Source: Eutrigla gurnardus | Taxonomy: Eukaryota; Chordata; Actinopteri; Perciformes; Triglidae | Assembly (NCBI GenBank): GCA_963514095.1 | Contig: OY741273.1 | Span: 468,501-532,500 of the forward strand | DNA length: 64,000 nucleotides | Direction: 5' to 3' | In this document: piece by piece, positions 37,101-49,100 of the stretch | Layout of the letters: each line of letters begins with the position of its first letter | How positions within the stretch are numbered: position 1 is the first letter of the stretch | Program-made: the position numbers and the translations under genes | Notes under the pieces: generated by a model | What the model was told of the DNA's origin: nothing | The model's input: only the letters and a program-made list of their open reading frames with translations | Database searches by the model: none

Positions 37101-40100
37101 GTGTGTGGGTGTGTATGTCTCTGCGTATATCTGTCTATATATTTGTGGGGGTGGGAGGTTTTGGTTTCGTGGTGTTCTTTGTTGCTCACATCTTGTTTTG
37201 TTTTTGTTTTGTTCGCTTTTATTTTTTGTGAGGCACTTTGTGCTACTATATGTATGAAAAGTGCCATATAAATAAAGTCTGATTTGATTTGATTTGATAT
37301 GAGGGAATACACTATTAACTTTACGAAAAGAAACTCACTCCAACGGAGAAAAAAGACAAGGCTAGAGATAGACATGTAACCAGTCTATCACAGGGCTGAC
37401 ATGTAGAGACAGACAGGTAACCAGTCTACCACAGGGCTGACATGTAGAGACAGACTGGTAACCAGTCTATCCCAGGGCTGACATGTAGAGACAGACAGGT
37501 AACCAGTCTATCACAGGGCTGACATGTAGAGACAGACATGTAACCAGTCTATCACAGGGCTGACATGTAGAGACAGACAGGTAACCAGTCTACCACAGGG
37601 CTGACATGTAGAGACAGACACGTAACCAGTCTATCACAGGGCTGACATGTAGAGACAGACAGGTAACCAGTCTACCACAGGGCTGACATGTAGAGACAGA
37701 CAGGTAACCAGTCTATCCCAGGGCTGACATGTAGAGACAGACAGGTAACCAGTCTATCACAGGGCTGACATGTAGAGACAGACAGGTAACCAATATATCA
37801 CAGGGCTGACATGTAGAGACAGACAGGTAACTAGTCTATCACAGGGCTGACATGTAGAGACAGACAGGTAACCAGTCTGTCACAGGGCTGACATGTAGAG
37901 ACAGACAACCATTCACACTCACATTTACACATACGGCAATTTAGAGTTTCCACAACAATATACAGATAAAATGTTTTTTCCCCCGGGTTCTATGAATGGT
38001 AATTAATCATAATTAATCAGGATTAATCCACAGCTACCCTGTGACTAATCTGATTAAAATGTTTATGGGCCCTCACCATGTGGGAGAACAAATAAGCAGC
38101 CTGTATTTTAAACTGAAGCCTAAAATATGAGGCCAACACCCAAAATTAAAGTCTGGACAATAAAACAAAGCAAAAATCCCGCCAGAACACAGAGGCTCAG
38201 TCAGGTGTGAAGTTTCAGGTGGAACTGAAACTATGAATTTTGATTGGACAAAGCCCACTGGAGCTCAGTCACTCATTTTTTCCAGTGTAAACTCTACTGA
38301 GACGGAAAGGGGTGACAGAATTTTTCGCCTCTGAGACGCCAACAGAAGTAATCACAGAGCCGCATCAGAGGCGAGACGACAGACGACACGCCACCGGAGC
38401 ATTTAACAAGCTCAAAACGTAGATGCGCTCATACGAGGCCACCGTTGTACGCAAGCAGTAAATGGGAGAGTTAGTTTGCTAGGTGTTCATCATGTGACTC
38501 TGCAGGTGTTTATCATTAGACTGCTGGTGTTGATCATGTGATCCGCAGGTGTGTGGCTGAACGACCTGGTCCAGGTTGCAGCTCATGAGATTGGTCACGC
38601 TCTCGGTTTGTGGCACTCCAGAGATCCTCAGGCTCTGATGCATCCCAACGCCACGTACACCGGCCAGAGGAACGTTGCCCAGGACGACGTGTGGGGCATC
38701 CAGAGACTCTACGGTAACACTTCCTATCGTTGTTTCACAATAAAGGCATGGTGTTCACACAGTTTCATAATGTTTAAACAGAAAACAGGCTGCTGTTAAA
38801 TATGATACTTAAAACAAAATTATAGTCTGAATTCTTGAGGTAACAACGTAAATATTCACTAGCAAGGACCACACCATCAACGAGATGCGTTTAAGGATTT
38901 TATTGATATTGAACGAAAAAGACGTGTCGAAGATCTCAATTCTGGATGTGGAACGTTGTGGGGCTTCTGTGGAGAATCAGCCGCCGCTCCCGGGCGGCGA
39001 CGGACCCCCTCATGGACCTATGAAGGAGAGGATAGAAAGAAGAGCAGGGAGAGAAAAATGGGGTGGGGGGGAGGGGCGCAGAGTGCGGGAGCGAAGCGGA
39101 GGCGAGGGTCAGGTGGTTATTTATAGGATGCGGAAATTGGCGCTGTTGAGGTGTGGTCCTGCTCCTGAAACTTCGCCAATTAGGCTACAATTCACTAGCA
39201 AGGACCACACCGTCAACGAGATGCGTTTAAGGATTTTATTGATATTGAACGAAAAAGACGTGCCAGATGAGGCGTCGTGTGAATGGCATGATGGATGGGG
39301 AGTTGGAGCGACCTTTGTTAATGATGTCTATTACCGCGAGGTTATCGGAATATATGAGAATGGATTTGCGGGACCATTCGTGTCCCCACAAGATGGCGGC
39401 GGCTATTATGGGGTAGATCTCGAAGAGCGCAGAGGAAGTGACCTGGCATTCATTTGCGAGCTCTGGGGGCCATGCTGCTGCGAACCATCTTCCGTTGTAA
39501 AAACCCCCAAAACCGACTGAAGGAGCGGCATCGGTGTACAGGTGGATGTCATGTGGGTGCTTAAGTTGGTCGTGGTAGAAGAAGGTGATACCGTTCCAGT
39601 TGGAGAGGAGGTTGAGCCACAGCACGGCTTGGGCTATCCAGGGAGATGGAGGTCAAGATTGATACATTTCTATTGATAGAAACCGTTTCCGCCAAAGCGG
39701 AGGGCAAGGTTCAGGATGGTGGACAAATAGTCGTCCAGTTCATGTCGTCGCGTGGGGAATTTGGAACATAAGACGTCTCGAAAAAGGGAGAAGGCGTAGG
39801 CAAACTCTGTGGGGTTAAGTTCTCTAGAGCGTGTGGGTGCTCTCACTTTCGTAACCTTCGTTGGATCTATTGGCGGGTGGCTGGTGGAGTGAAGGCAAGA
39901 TTAGGAGTGCAAGGTCGATGTAATTACCGTCTATTATCTGTTTACGTAGGCTGGTGGGAACTGGGGAAGGACGGGAAATGAAAGTGTTAGGGTGGTGAGC
40001 AGGAAGGTTGGCTGTGGAAAGAGTGAAACTAGGAGTTGCCTGCTGGGGGGGGAGCCCGGGTGCTGGCATCCCGGAGCCGATGACCCCAGCTGACCAGGGC

Positions 40101-43100
40101 TGCTGGGAATGCTGGAACTGGGATGACGCAGGTCCCTGCCACCTGGCGCAGGGCGCTGGCATCTCAGTGCCAGGAGCTGGAGCGGACTGTGGTGGTTGTT
40201 GAGCCCCTGCTGGAACAGGCTGCTGTAGTTGGAAGCAAGCAGCAGGAGTCACTGGCATCCCAGTGCCAGGTACCCCTGCTGCCGCGAGCTGCTGTGTTTG
40301 GAAATAGACAGCAGGGGGCGCTGGCATCCCGGTGCCAGGAGCCCCAGCTGGAACTGGCTGCGATGGTTGCTGGTAATAGGTAGTAGGTTGCTGATGCTGG
40401 TGGTGGTGATGAACCTGGTGGAGGTTGGAGGGTCCTGACATCCGTCTGGGCGCCCCCTCTGGAGTGTAGGGATGACGGGAAGTGGTGGTGACGGTTCTGG
40501 GGTTGTTAGTTCTGGTGGATGATCTCTGACTCTGTTTTTGCTGTTGCTTTTCCTGTTTCCTTTGGGCTGAGTTGGCCTTTGGCCTTTGGGCTGAGTTGGC
40601 TGAGGCCTTTGACGAGAGCGTCAACGTCGCTGCCGGAAGGGGTGTGCGTGGTGACGTCACCCGGAAGCGACCTGGTGTTGACGGAGCGGGCGGCCATGAG
40701 TGTGGAGAAGAGTTTTGCTTTATTGTCGGATCTGTGAAACGGGATGCCTTTATCTTTTAAGGTCTTTTGGAGTGTGGCTACTTTCCAGTCGGAGATTTTT
40801 GAAGCTGGAGGCTGGTCGGGGATCTGGCTGGAGCATGGTGCCGTTGCGACCGGCGAGTTGTTCGGCCGGGTTTGTCGGAATGACGGCGGGAGGCTGGAGT
40901 GGTCCTCGGCGGTGAAGGGGTCGGCGAGTTCCGGCGACGGCGACGTTCTGTCCGCGCGTTTCCCCGTCCTCTCTTGGCTGCTGGAGGAGGTGGGCTGGGA
41001 GACACGGATGATTCGTCGGGCGAGCTATGATAGTCTTGGATATGGAGAAGGGATGAACCAGGCGGGATACTGACCATGGATGAGACGGAGCTTGGTTTCA
41101 TCGGGGACGCTGGCGTCCTGGACATCGTTGGAGCCACTGAAGTCGGGGTCTCGGGTATGGAGGTGACGTCGGCTTCTGGTGAATCTTGGTCTCGGTGGAA
41201 GAGGTCGTCGTCGGAAGGGGATAGAGAGACGAAGTCCATCTTGAGGTGAGTTGGCTATGAGGTGAGCCGCACGAGTTTGCTCGTGCAAAGTTGGTCGTTC
41301 TTTGAGACGAAGTCGCGTGCTCTCACGGAAGCGAAGGCGCAGAGTGCGGGAGCGAAGCGGAGGCGAGGGTCAGGCTGGTTATTTATAGGATGCGGAAATT
41401 GGCGCTGTTGAGGTGTGGTCCTGCTCCTGAAACTTCGCCAATTAGGCTACAATACATAAAGATGATCTGCACACACTGATCTCTGCTGGCGGCGACTGGT
41501 AAAACCACTGCTGTATAAAAGTACATTTACTACAGGAACTACTTATGTACAATCTGGGGTACATGTTTATATAATATATACTTTGTTATTCTATTGCACT
41601 TAATTTCAGATTGACCTGACAATACAATATTACTGCAACACTTAAATGAGAAATCCGGTCATTTTTGACCCCATTGTCGTTGTCCCCAGGGTCATCTCGA
41701 CTTTTCAGAAGCAAAAAAACAGACAAAAATTGACTTGACCTAGCCTGAGATCTGTACGTGCCTGGCAGCCTTCCAGAATCGCTCCAATGCTAACCCATAG
41801 GGGCAAGTTTTATCTGCTTTTCTGGGCCTCAGAAAATAATTCCAAGAACCTATGCAACACAGGTTGGGTCCGTACGAGACACGACAGCACTCGTTTAGCT
41901 CAAATAGTGTGGCGAAGCGACATAAATATAGGTGAGTCAATCTAAAAAAAAAGGGCTTAACCCCAAAAAAATTTATACAAAAGGTTTTTCAATGGATTCT
42001 AGTAGTATTTGGTGTGCTGAATAACATACTAAAAGTATACCAAAATATACCTCCCAGAAAGCCCTAATTTCCAAGATGGCGGCCGAAATGGCGGCGGGGA
42101 GCTTGAAATGGCTATATCTCAAATTGAAAAAATGTTGCAAAGGAATTTTCAACTGATTCTGGTACCTCTGGACATGCTTACGAACATACTAAAAATCTAG
42201 GAAAATACACCTTCCGGAAAGGCTTCATTTTCAAGATGGCGTCCAAAATGGTGGCCGGCCAAGCTTAAAATGGCTATACATCTCAAAAGAAAAAGATTAT
42301 TCGAATGATTTTTCACTTGATTCTGGTACCTGCAAATATGCTTATGAACATACTAACAATCTAGGAAAATATACCTCCCAGAAAGGCTTCATTTTCATAA
42401 TGGCGTCCAAAATGGTGGCCGGGAGCTTAGAATGGCTATATCTCAAATGGAAAATGTTACAAAAGAATGTTTCAACTGATTCTGGTACCTCTATAAATTA
42501 AGACCGTGCGACAAATCTAGGTAAATATAACTGCTAGAAAGGCATCATTTTCAAAATGACTGCCTGTAAGCTTACATTGGTTAAATGGTTAAAATTGGTT
42601 ACTATATAAACTAGAAAGGTGGTGTTGGTGTTGAACAACATAAATGCCACACTTTTTGTGGTCTTTATTCATCATCATCATCTTCGGGCTCCTCTGGAAG
42701 AAACTTGTTATGTGGATTGTCACATTCCTTAAATTGACATGGTCCACAGACAGTAGTACAAGGTAGTCCATATTTTCTGCAAGAGCAGCGGAGTGTCTCG
42801 CAGGCAGTGGTACAGTTACAATGAATGACCTTCAAGAGACTGTCTGGAGCAACATTCATTGTTGACATGAGTGGGACAAATCTATTGTCCTGCAGGCTCC
42901 ACCCCCAGTTCAGGGCATCCATACCATCTTCTGTTCCCATCCAGACCATGACCTGGTAGTATGCTCTACGACAGTGAAATTTGGTCGCAGATTCAGTTGG
43001 TGGCAGACGTTCAGGCGTTACAGTTGATGAAGCTGAGACAACCTTCTTGCTGAAAATGTTATATCGCATTGCTGCAAGGGAATCTGTGCACTTTCCACCA

Positions 43101-46100
43101 AAGAGGACAGCCATTACTTGGCACCCAAGGTCATCGATCACCTCTGTGGTCTGGTTTGGGACAATGAATGCATTGGCACAAGATCGAAGGACAGGATCCC
43201 CTTTTACAAGCTTCTGGAAAGCAGTCTTTTTGCCAACCCCGAAGATCCGAGAAGTTGTGTCACAGCCAGTGAGAGCATGGATGAACATCAACTGAGAACA
43301 CACATCATGTCCAAGTACTTCTTTTAAATGGTTTACGGCATACACTTTAAAACTGCCATCAGCTTTTGACTTGTCTGATCTGAAATAAACACCTTTACTA
43401 TCTCTCTGTGCATAGTGAAGTAGTAAGACAAGGAGATCTGTATCTTCTCCAATCAGCGTAGTGGTGTGAAGAAGAGATGATTCCACTGCGGCCCTTACGA
43501 TGTCTACATCAGCATCTCCAATTGAATTGACAACAGTGCAACCCCTTTCTTTCAGTTCATCGCTTATCATTTGGATCAGCCTCTGTTTATTCAGATCTCT
43601 TGACAGGAACTCCTCCTTCTTACCTGAGAACTCTGTCTCAGCAGTGAAGTTGACAATGGGATGAATATTGTTTCCTCTTCTTTGATGTGTGTTGTCTTTA
43701 ATGGATGGCCCATCCCCATAGCCATCGAACACAATGGTTGTAGCTGAGCCATAATGCTGGATGGTGAAGTCTGCATATGACTGCGCAATTTTACCATAGC
43801 TTTGTCCGTGCTTCCATGGTATTCGGTGAAGGAGTGAACCTCCATCAAGAACATAATGATCTGTTTCTGGTACAGTATCTAGGATTGCATCACTTGCATG
43901 ATCACAGATTGCGTGTGCAAGTTGTGGTTTATCAGCCTTGCGGAAGATGTTTCCAGCTTCAAAGAGGGCAGGAGGGAAAGGACTGAGTTCGTAACGCATA
44001 ACCTCCTCCAATGATAGCTCTCCAGTTTGGGAGACAATCAGGAAACGTTGAAAAAGAAGTGCAGAATCAATTGTTCGATCAGGAGCAACCTTGATAGACG
44101 ATTTTTGTCCAAGGGTTATGGCTTTATCCTTTCTACTAAATGAGAATGTGAATGAAGGCTGTCCAATCATTTTGTGCATGATATTGCGTCCAACAGAGTC
44201 ATAATCATGCACGTTCACTCCGTCGTCAGCAACAACACCTGTAACAACATTCCTTAAAGAAGAGTCTGGAGAGAAAGGTGACCATATAGCAAGTTTTGAA
44301 GTGATCTTCTCCAGGTCAGCAGCATCCCTTTTCATCCTTGCCTCTGTTGAGTCCTTGTGCTGTTCTGATGTTGTGTATGTCTGGTTTGTGAACTCCTGCA
44401 TTGCGGTGTTGTACTCTGATGTTATGCACTTTGACATGGTCCAAAGGGCTCTCTGATTGTCAGTCATTCCACTTCCATGTGTCATACCACCGGTAGTCTT
44501 CAATGACCTCATCAATGTCGTCTCGATGACAAGATCTGAGCTGAGGCCTGCCCATGACTGGCTGCTGCGGCGGATAACATGAAAACCCATTTTGAATTTT
44601 CTGAACACATCTGGGTGGTTGATGTGAAGCTGACTCATCTCTTGGACATAAAGTGTACCGATTTCAAGTACTTGTAATGCCCAGCCGCAGCGAAAATCGG
44701 CATGCAGTCAGAAACAGCGCGTAGGTGCAAATGCCAAGAACCTGTGCGATCTGCCGTTATCAGTGACCTAGCAACTTCTAACATGTTTTGGTAATTTAGC
44801 CACAACTGACTTGTCTTGGATCGAGCACACAGTTCCATCTTCCTTTTCCCCAGCTCTTCATTTATTCTAATGAGGGTCTCTGATATAAACACTGTTTCTA
44901 GTGGCATTTCACCCTTAACTAGTGAGGTATACATAGCTTCAGACTGTTCAACCATTGTTGCGAATCCATGACTACCATCAATCATCTCTGACACCAGCCT
45001 TTGGTTAAGACATTTGTCTACAAGAAGATGGCCACGGAATGCTCTCTGAACTGATTTGCCAGTCATCATATGGGCTACTGAATTCTCCCCATAGACTACT
45101 CCTAGAATTTCCTTAAGTCCTGTGCCATCCATCAATGTACCAATCGCTCCTAGCAAATTCATAAATGTGTGAAATCCTCCTAGGATATGTGTTTTTGCAT
45201 GGAGTTACTCGCGTCAAATCACCCCGTAGACATTAGTAGTAGAGTGCCAGGCGCGCGCTCGTCCCTCCTATTCACCGCAGAAACGAAAACGTTTTCCTCG
45301 TAGTTTTGATTTTGTATCCAAAAAGAAACGATCGGGGAGTGCAGTCGTCAAGTCTATAATAAATCCATGAAGCTGTTATGTCCATATGTATGACTATGTT
45401 ACAACTAGGGTTGCACATCTCTAAACGATTCGATATGCATTTAGATACACAGGTTACGATTCGATTCAAAAACGATATCCTTTTATTACAGACCGATTCG
45501 ATTCGAATCAATTCCATACAGTGTAAGAACGATACGATTTGATTCTACGGTTAATATTTGTTATATATAATGTAATTTATGAAATAAAGAAGCCAATTCT
45601 ATGAAAGTGACAGTACATTAGTTTCTTTTCAAATATGTAAAATACCACATATCCCCAAGCATTGTGGCTGTATGAAAAAACAGAACAACAAAATCACATG
45701 TCAATGTATTTATTTTTAGACATGGACCAAAAAAAAGTCTGGCTGAATCGTTGGATGGCGGTCACAGGACGCTCTCGCGATACCCGATCCATGACTCTAT
45801 AACCGATTCATCTAGGAATTCATTGATAATTCGTATCGATTGAGGAGACTGCTACCGATGCAGCCGTATCTCTCACTTGTTGAACCGAATATTCGGTCGC
45901 ATCGGTTTATCGTTCACAACCCTAGTGTTGGGGTAGTAGCAGGAGCAGATTTGGCTATCAACAGCACAGAAAGCAACGGACTCGGCGGTCCGTGATCAAA
46001 ACTTAAAACACGTTAACAAGAATTACAAGCATATTCTACACTATCAAACTTATATCTCTGCCCAGATTGATAGCCTCTTACGGTGTTGATGTGTAGCCTG

Positions 46101-49100
46101 TGAGTCTGTTCCCGGCGATGGCGGCGTTCCTTAACGCGGCAGCGACGGTAGTTCGTGAGTCCCCAGCAGCAGTGGGGGACGTGAGTCCAGACGAGAGCGG
46201 GGCGTTATCCCTCTCGTTGATCAAACTCGAATAAAGTAAACAGTTTGTGTTTCTTCCTTCCGCGGGCAACAATATAATCGCGGCTTGGCGATTTAGTCAG
46301 CTGACTTCAGACAGGAGCTGGTAGCTGGAATGCAGGAACCGTTTGTGTTCCTCTTCAGTAGGCAAACAGAAGAATCGCGCGGTTGTGGCGATCTCTCAGG
46401 ATCCAAAAACCGAGTAAAAGAAAAAGGGCGAGTCGCGGAAAACGGGGAAAAACAGTCTCAGTTCATCTCCTGTTGCAGCGGTGTGCTGCGGCGGGAGGAG
46501 TCTACCTCCTGTTGCAACGTTGTGTTGCGATGGAAGAGAAAGTTCGTAAGGCGGCGCCGGTTTATATAGCTCACGGCTGCTCCCGGGGACCCCCTGGGGT
46601 ACCTGTGGTTGTCAGCCAATAGGTCACCAGTTGTGTGACGTTGCACTTCGCACCTAGGTGCGAGGTGAAACAAAATGGCGGTTGTAGTTTTTTATCTCCT
46701 TTGTTCCTTTCTCCTGACCGCATGTGAAGGCTTTTGTAGGCCGCATTGTGTAGTCCTCATGGTGAGGTCCCAACACTAGTTACAACATAGCAACGATTGC
46801 TTACAGCTAAACTGCAGCCCGTAGCCAAAACAATGCAAGTCTCGCGCAAGTTCCCGTCTGCCGTCCTCACTCTGGAGCTGTTTGCAAGCCAGATCAGTGA
46901 CAAATCTTGGACAGTCGCGTGAGGGTCACTTTGAGTACACCTGGAGTCGTAAAACAGTGACAATGGCAAGTACTAGCTAGCCAGCTTTGGAAGCTCTTGC
47001 TCGATCTCACTCTGCTGATGAGAGACTGCAGTCTGCACATGCGACTCCCACTAGTGCTATCAACACAACTAGCCTACAGAGACTGCGTGAGATTTGTTTT
47101 AGCTGTAGCAGGTTCAACTGTCACAAAGGCTAAGCAATCTTACTATGTAGTTACACTGTCATATGGACATGACGGCACTGCTCGATAGAAAGAAGTTTGT
47201 CACTGTACTGGCTTGAAAACAGAGTGAGGACGTCAGATGGGAACTTGCGCGAGACTTGCATTGTTTTGGCTACGGGCTGCTGTTTAGCTGTAAGCAATCG
47301 TTGCTATGTTGTAACATAGTCATACATATGGACATAACAGCTTCATGGGTTTATTATGGACATGACAACTACGAGGAAAACGTTTTTGTTTCTGCGGCGA
47401 GTGGGAGGGATGAGCGCGCGCCCGGCACTCTACTACTTATGTCTACGAGGTGATTTGAGGTGAGTAACTCCATGCAAATTATGTCATTTTCGCCACACTA
47501 TTTGAGCTAAACAAGCACTGTCGTGTCTCGTAAGGACCCAACCTGTGTTGCATAGGTCTTGGAATTATTTTCTGAGGCCCAGAAAACCCTAACCCTAACC
47601 CTGCCCCTATGGCCCTAAAGCATTGGAGCGATTCTGGAAGGCTGGCAGGCAGGTACACATCTCGGGCTAGGTCAAGTCAATTTTTGTTGGGTTTTTTGCT
47701 TCTGAAAAGTCGCGATGACCCTGGGGACAACAACAATGGGGTCAAATATTACCGTATTTCTCCTTTAACACTTTCTAATGAGTACTATTACATCTGATAT
47801 TTAAAATACATGTTGAGGAATTATTCTGTACTCATAACATTTTAAATGCAGGACATTTACCTGTGTTAGAGTATTTCAACAGTGTAGTACTGATACTTTT
47901 ATGTCTATGTTTCTTTGTGTAGTACTTGCACTTGAGAAAAGGATGTGAATACCTCCTGCAGTACTTTTACTTGAGTAGAGGATGTGACTACTTCCTGTTG
48001 TGTGCAGGCTGCCTGGATAAGACGCGTGTCTGTGATCTCTGGGCTCGTCTGGGTTTCTGTGAGCGCAGGAAGACGTTCATGAAGAAGAACTGTCCTCGCC
48101 GCTGTGACCTCTGCTATGGTGAGGTGACGTCAGACTCTTTGCCGCAGCCCTGACCTCAAACTGAAAACCGATTCTGTCTCTGAGGTTTTTCTGGTCATTT
48201 TTGCTACTCTGCATATTTCCTGTCTTATAGAGCCTCTGGAGGCGGTTTCCACGCCAACGCCGCCTCCGGCCAATGTCAAGATCAAGATGGTTCCTCGGGG
48301 GAAGGTGGTGGGTTTCCGCTGTGGAACCAAAAACCCTCGCTCACTGCCCAAAGTCAGGTCAGCTAATCAATGCTGATTATTGATTCAATTATTCATCTTC
48401 TGAATTTTAGTGACCTCTTTAAAGTGTTAGCAAATAGAATAAATACTGTCCGACCAACAGGCCAAAACTCAAAGAGTTTAAATTTACTGAGATATAAACA
48501 GAAAATATTCACAGAACAGTAATTTCTTGCTTGTATTTTAGATACAAAAAGTAATTGATTATTACAATAGTTGGACTCATTGTTAATGACATATTTTAGC
48601 AGTCAGATACATGAACCTCAATGAATAACAATAAACAGATAAATTAAGTTATCATTGAAGCTTTGTTCTTGATCTTTACAGCCTGACAAACAATTCTCAA
48701 GTCAATGTCCATCCTTCTTGTTTCTAGAGCTTTCGACCACATATCAACTGATCTGCCACGTTGGATTCTGAACAACTCCACCCAACGAGTCTGGAAAAAA
48801 ACAGTTTTGTGTTGAGAATGTTTTTTGAAAAGATTCAATTATTTATATAAATTACCTGTAAATAAAAAAAAAACTGTATTTAGGAAGTTAAAGCCTCGAA
48901 TAAAAGTCAGAGACAAGTTCGCACATTAGATTTTGTTCCGTCATCCGTATGACATCATACATTTCAGAAGCAGAGCATTGACTGAAGCCTCCAGTGAAAT
49001 CCAGGTGTTAGAGGGTGGGAAATATTTTTTCAAGTGGGCCATACTGACTCCGTTAAAGTAAGTGAAGGGCCACACAATTGGAAATAAAATGTAATGGAAT

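Larger units (their letters stand above)
32010..37300 (+). mobile_element. L2-type LINE B, near full length and young
   Basis: Order: 5' leader, ORF1 (32205-33533), ORF2 (33724-36509), a 3' UTR with GC-rich and GT-rich parts, then AATAAAGTCTGA and a (TTTGA)n tail at 37270-37295. Only one break is seen in 4.3 kb of coding sequence. The 5' boundary is approximate. It lies in mmp23b intron 4 in the sense direction. Confidence 0.9.
38855..41453 (-). mobile_element. Ngaro/DIRS-like tyrosine-recombinase retrotransposon, internally deleted
   Basis: Read on the minus strand the order is A (41453-41337), ORFs, B (39262-39191), A (39191-39076), B (38926-38855). A copies share about 116 bp and B copies 72 bp. 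This A-ORF-B-A-B layout is the split direct repeat of Ngaro/PAT elements, in place of LTRs. A gag-like region and an RNase H piece remain. RT and tyrosine recombinase are missing. Confidence 0.85.
41642..47768 (-). mobile_element. 6.1-kb element with ~280-bp TIRs, PIN/FEN-like plus Cys-rich protein (Academ-like?)
   Basis: The left end (41642-41935, from TTAAATGAGAAATCCGG) matches the inverse of the right end (47495-47768) over almost 300 bp, with small indels. CAC at 41639-41641 and 47769-47771 is a possible 3-bp TSD. It encodes one minus-strand protein (45162-42665). The XPG/FEN-like nuclease and Cys-rich tail recall Academ elements, known for long TIRs and 3-4 bp TSDs; that assignment is inference. 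Without its nested insertion it would be about 4.75 kb. Confidence 0.8.

Noticed and set aside
36837..37271. 144-codon frame after LINE B ORF2
   Set aside because: Runs through the LINE's 3' UTR and GT repeats; a composition artefact.
37366..37905. Array of 41-bp repeats looking like a CRISPR
   Set aside because: Units are contiguous without spacers, the genome is vertebrate, and the unit is a piece of a SINE.
38885..39520. 211-codon plus-strand frame
   Set aside because: Lies antisense across the split repeats and RNase H of the Ngaro-like element.
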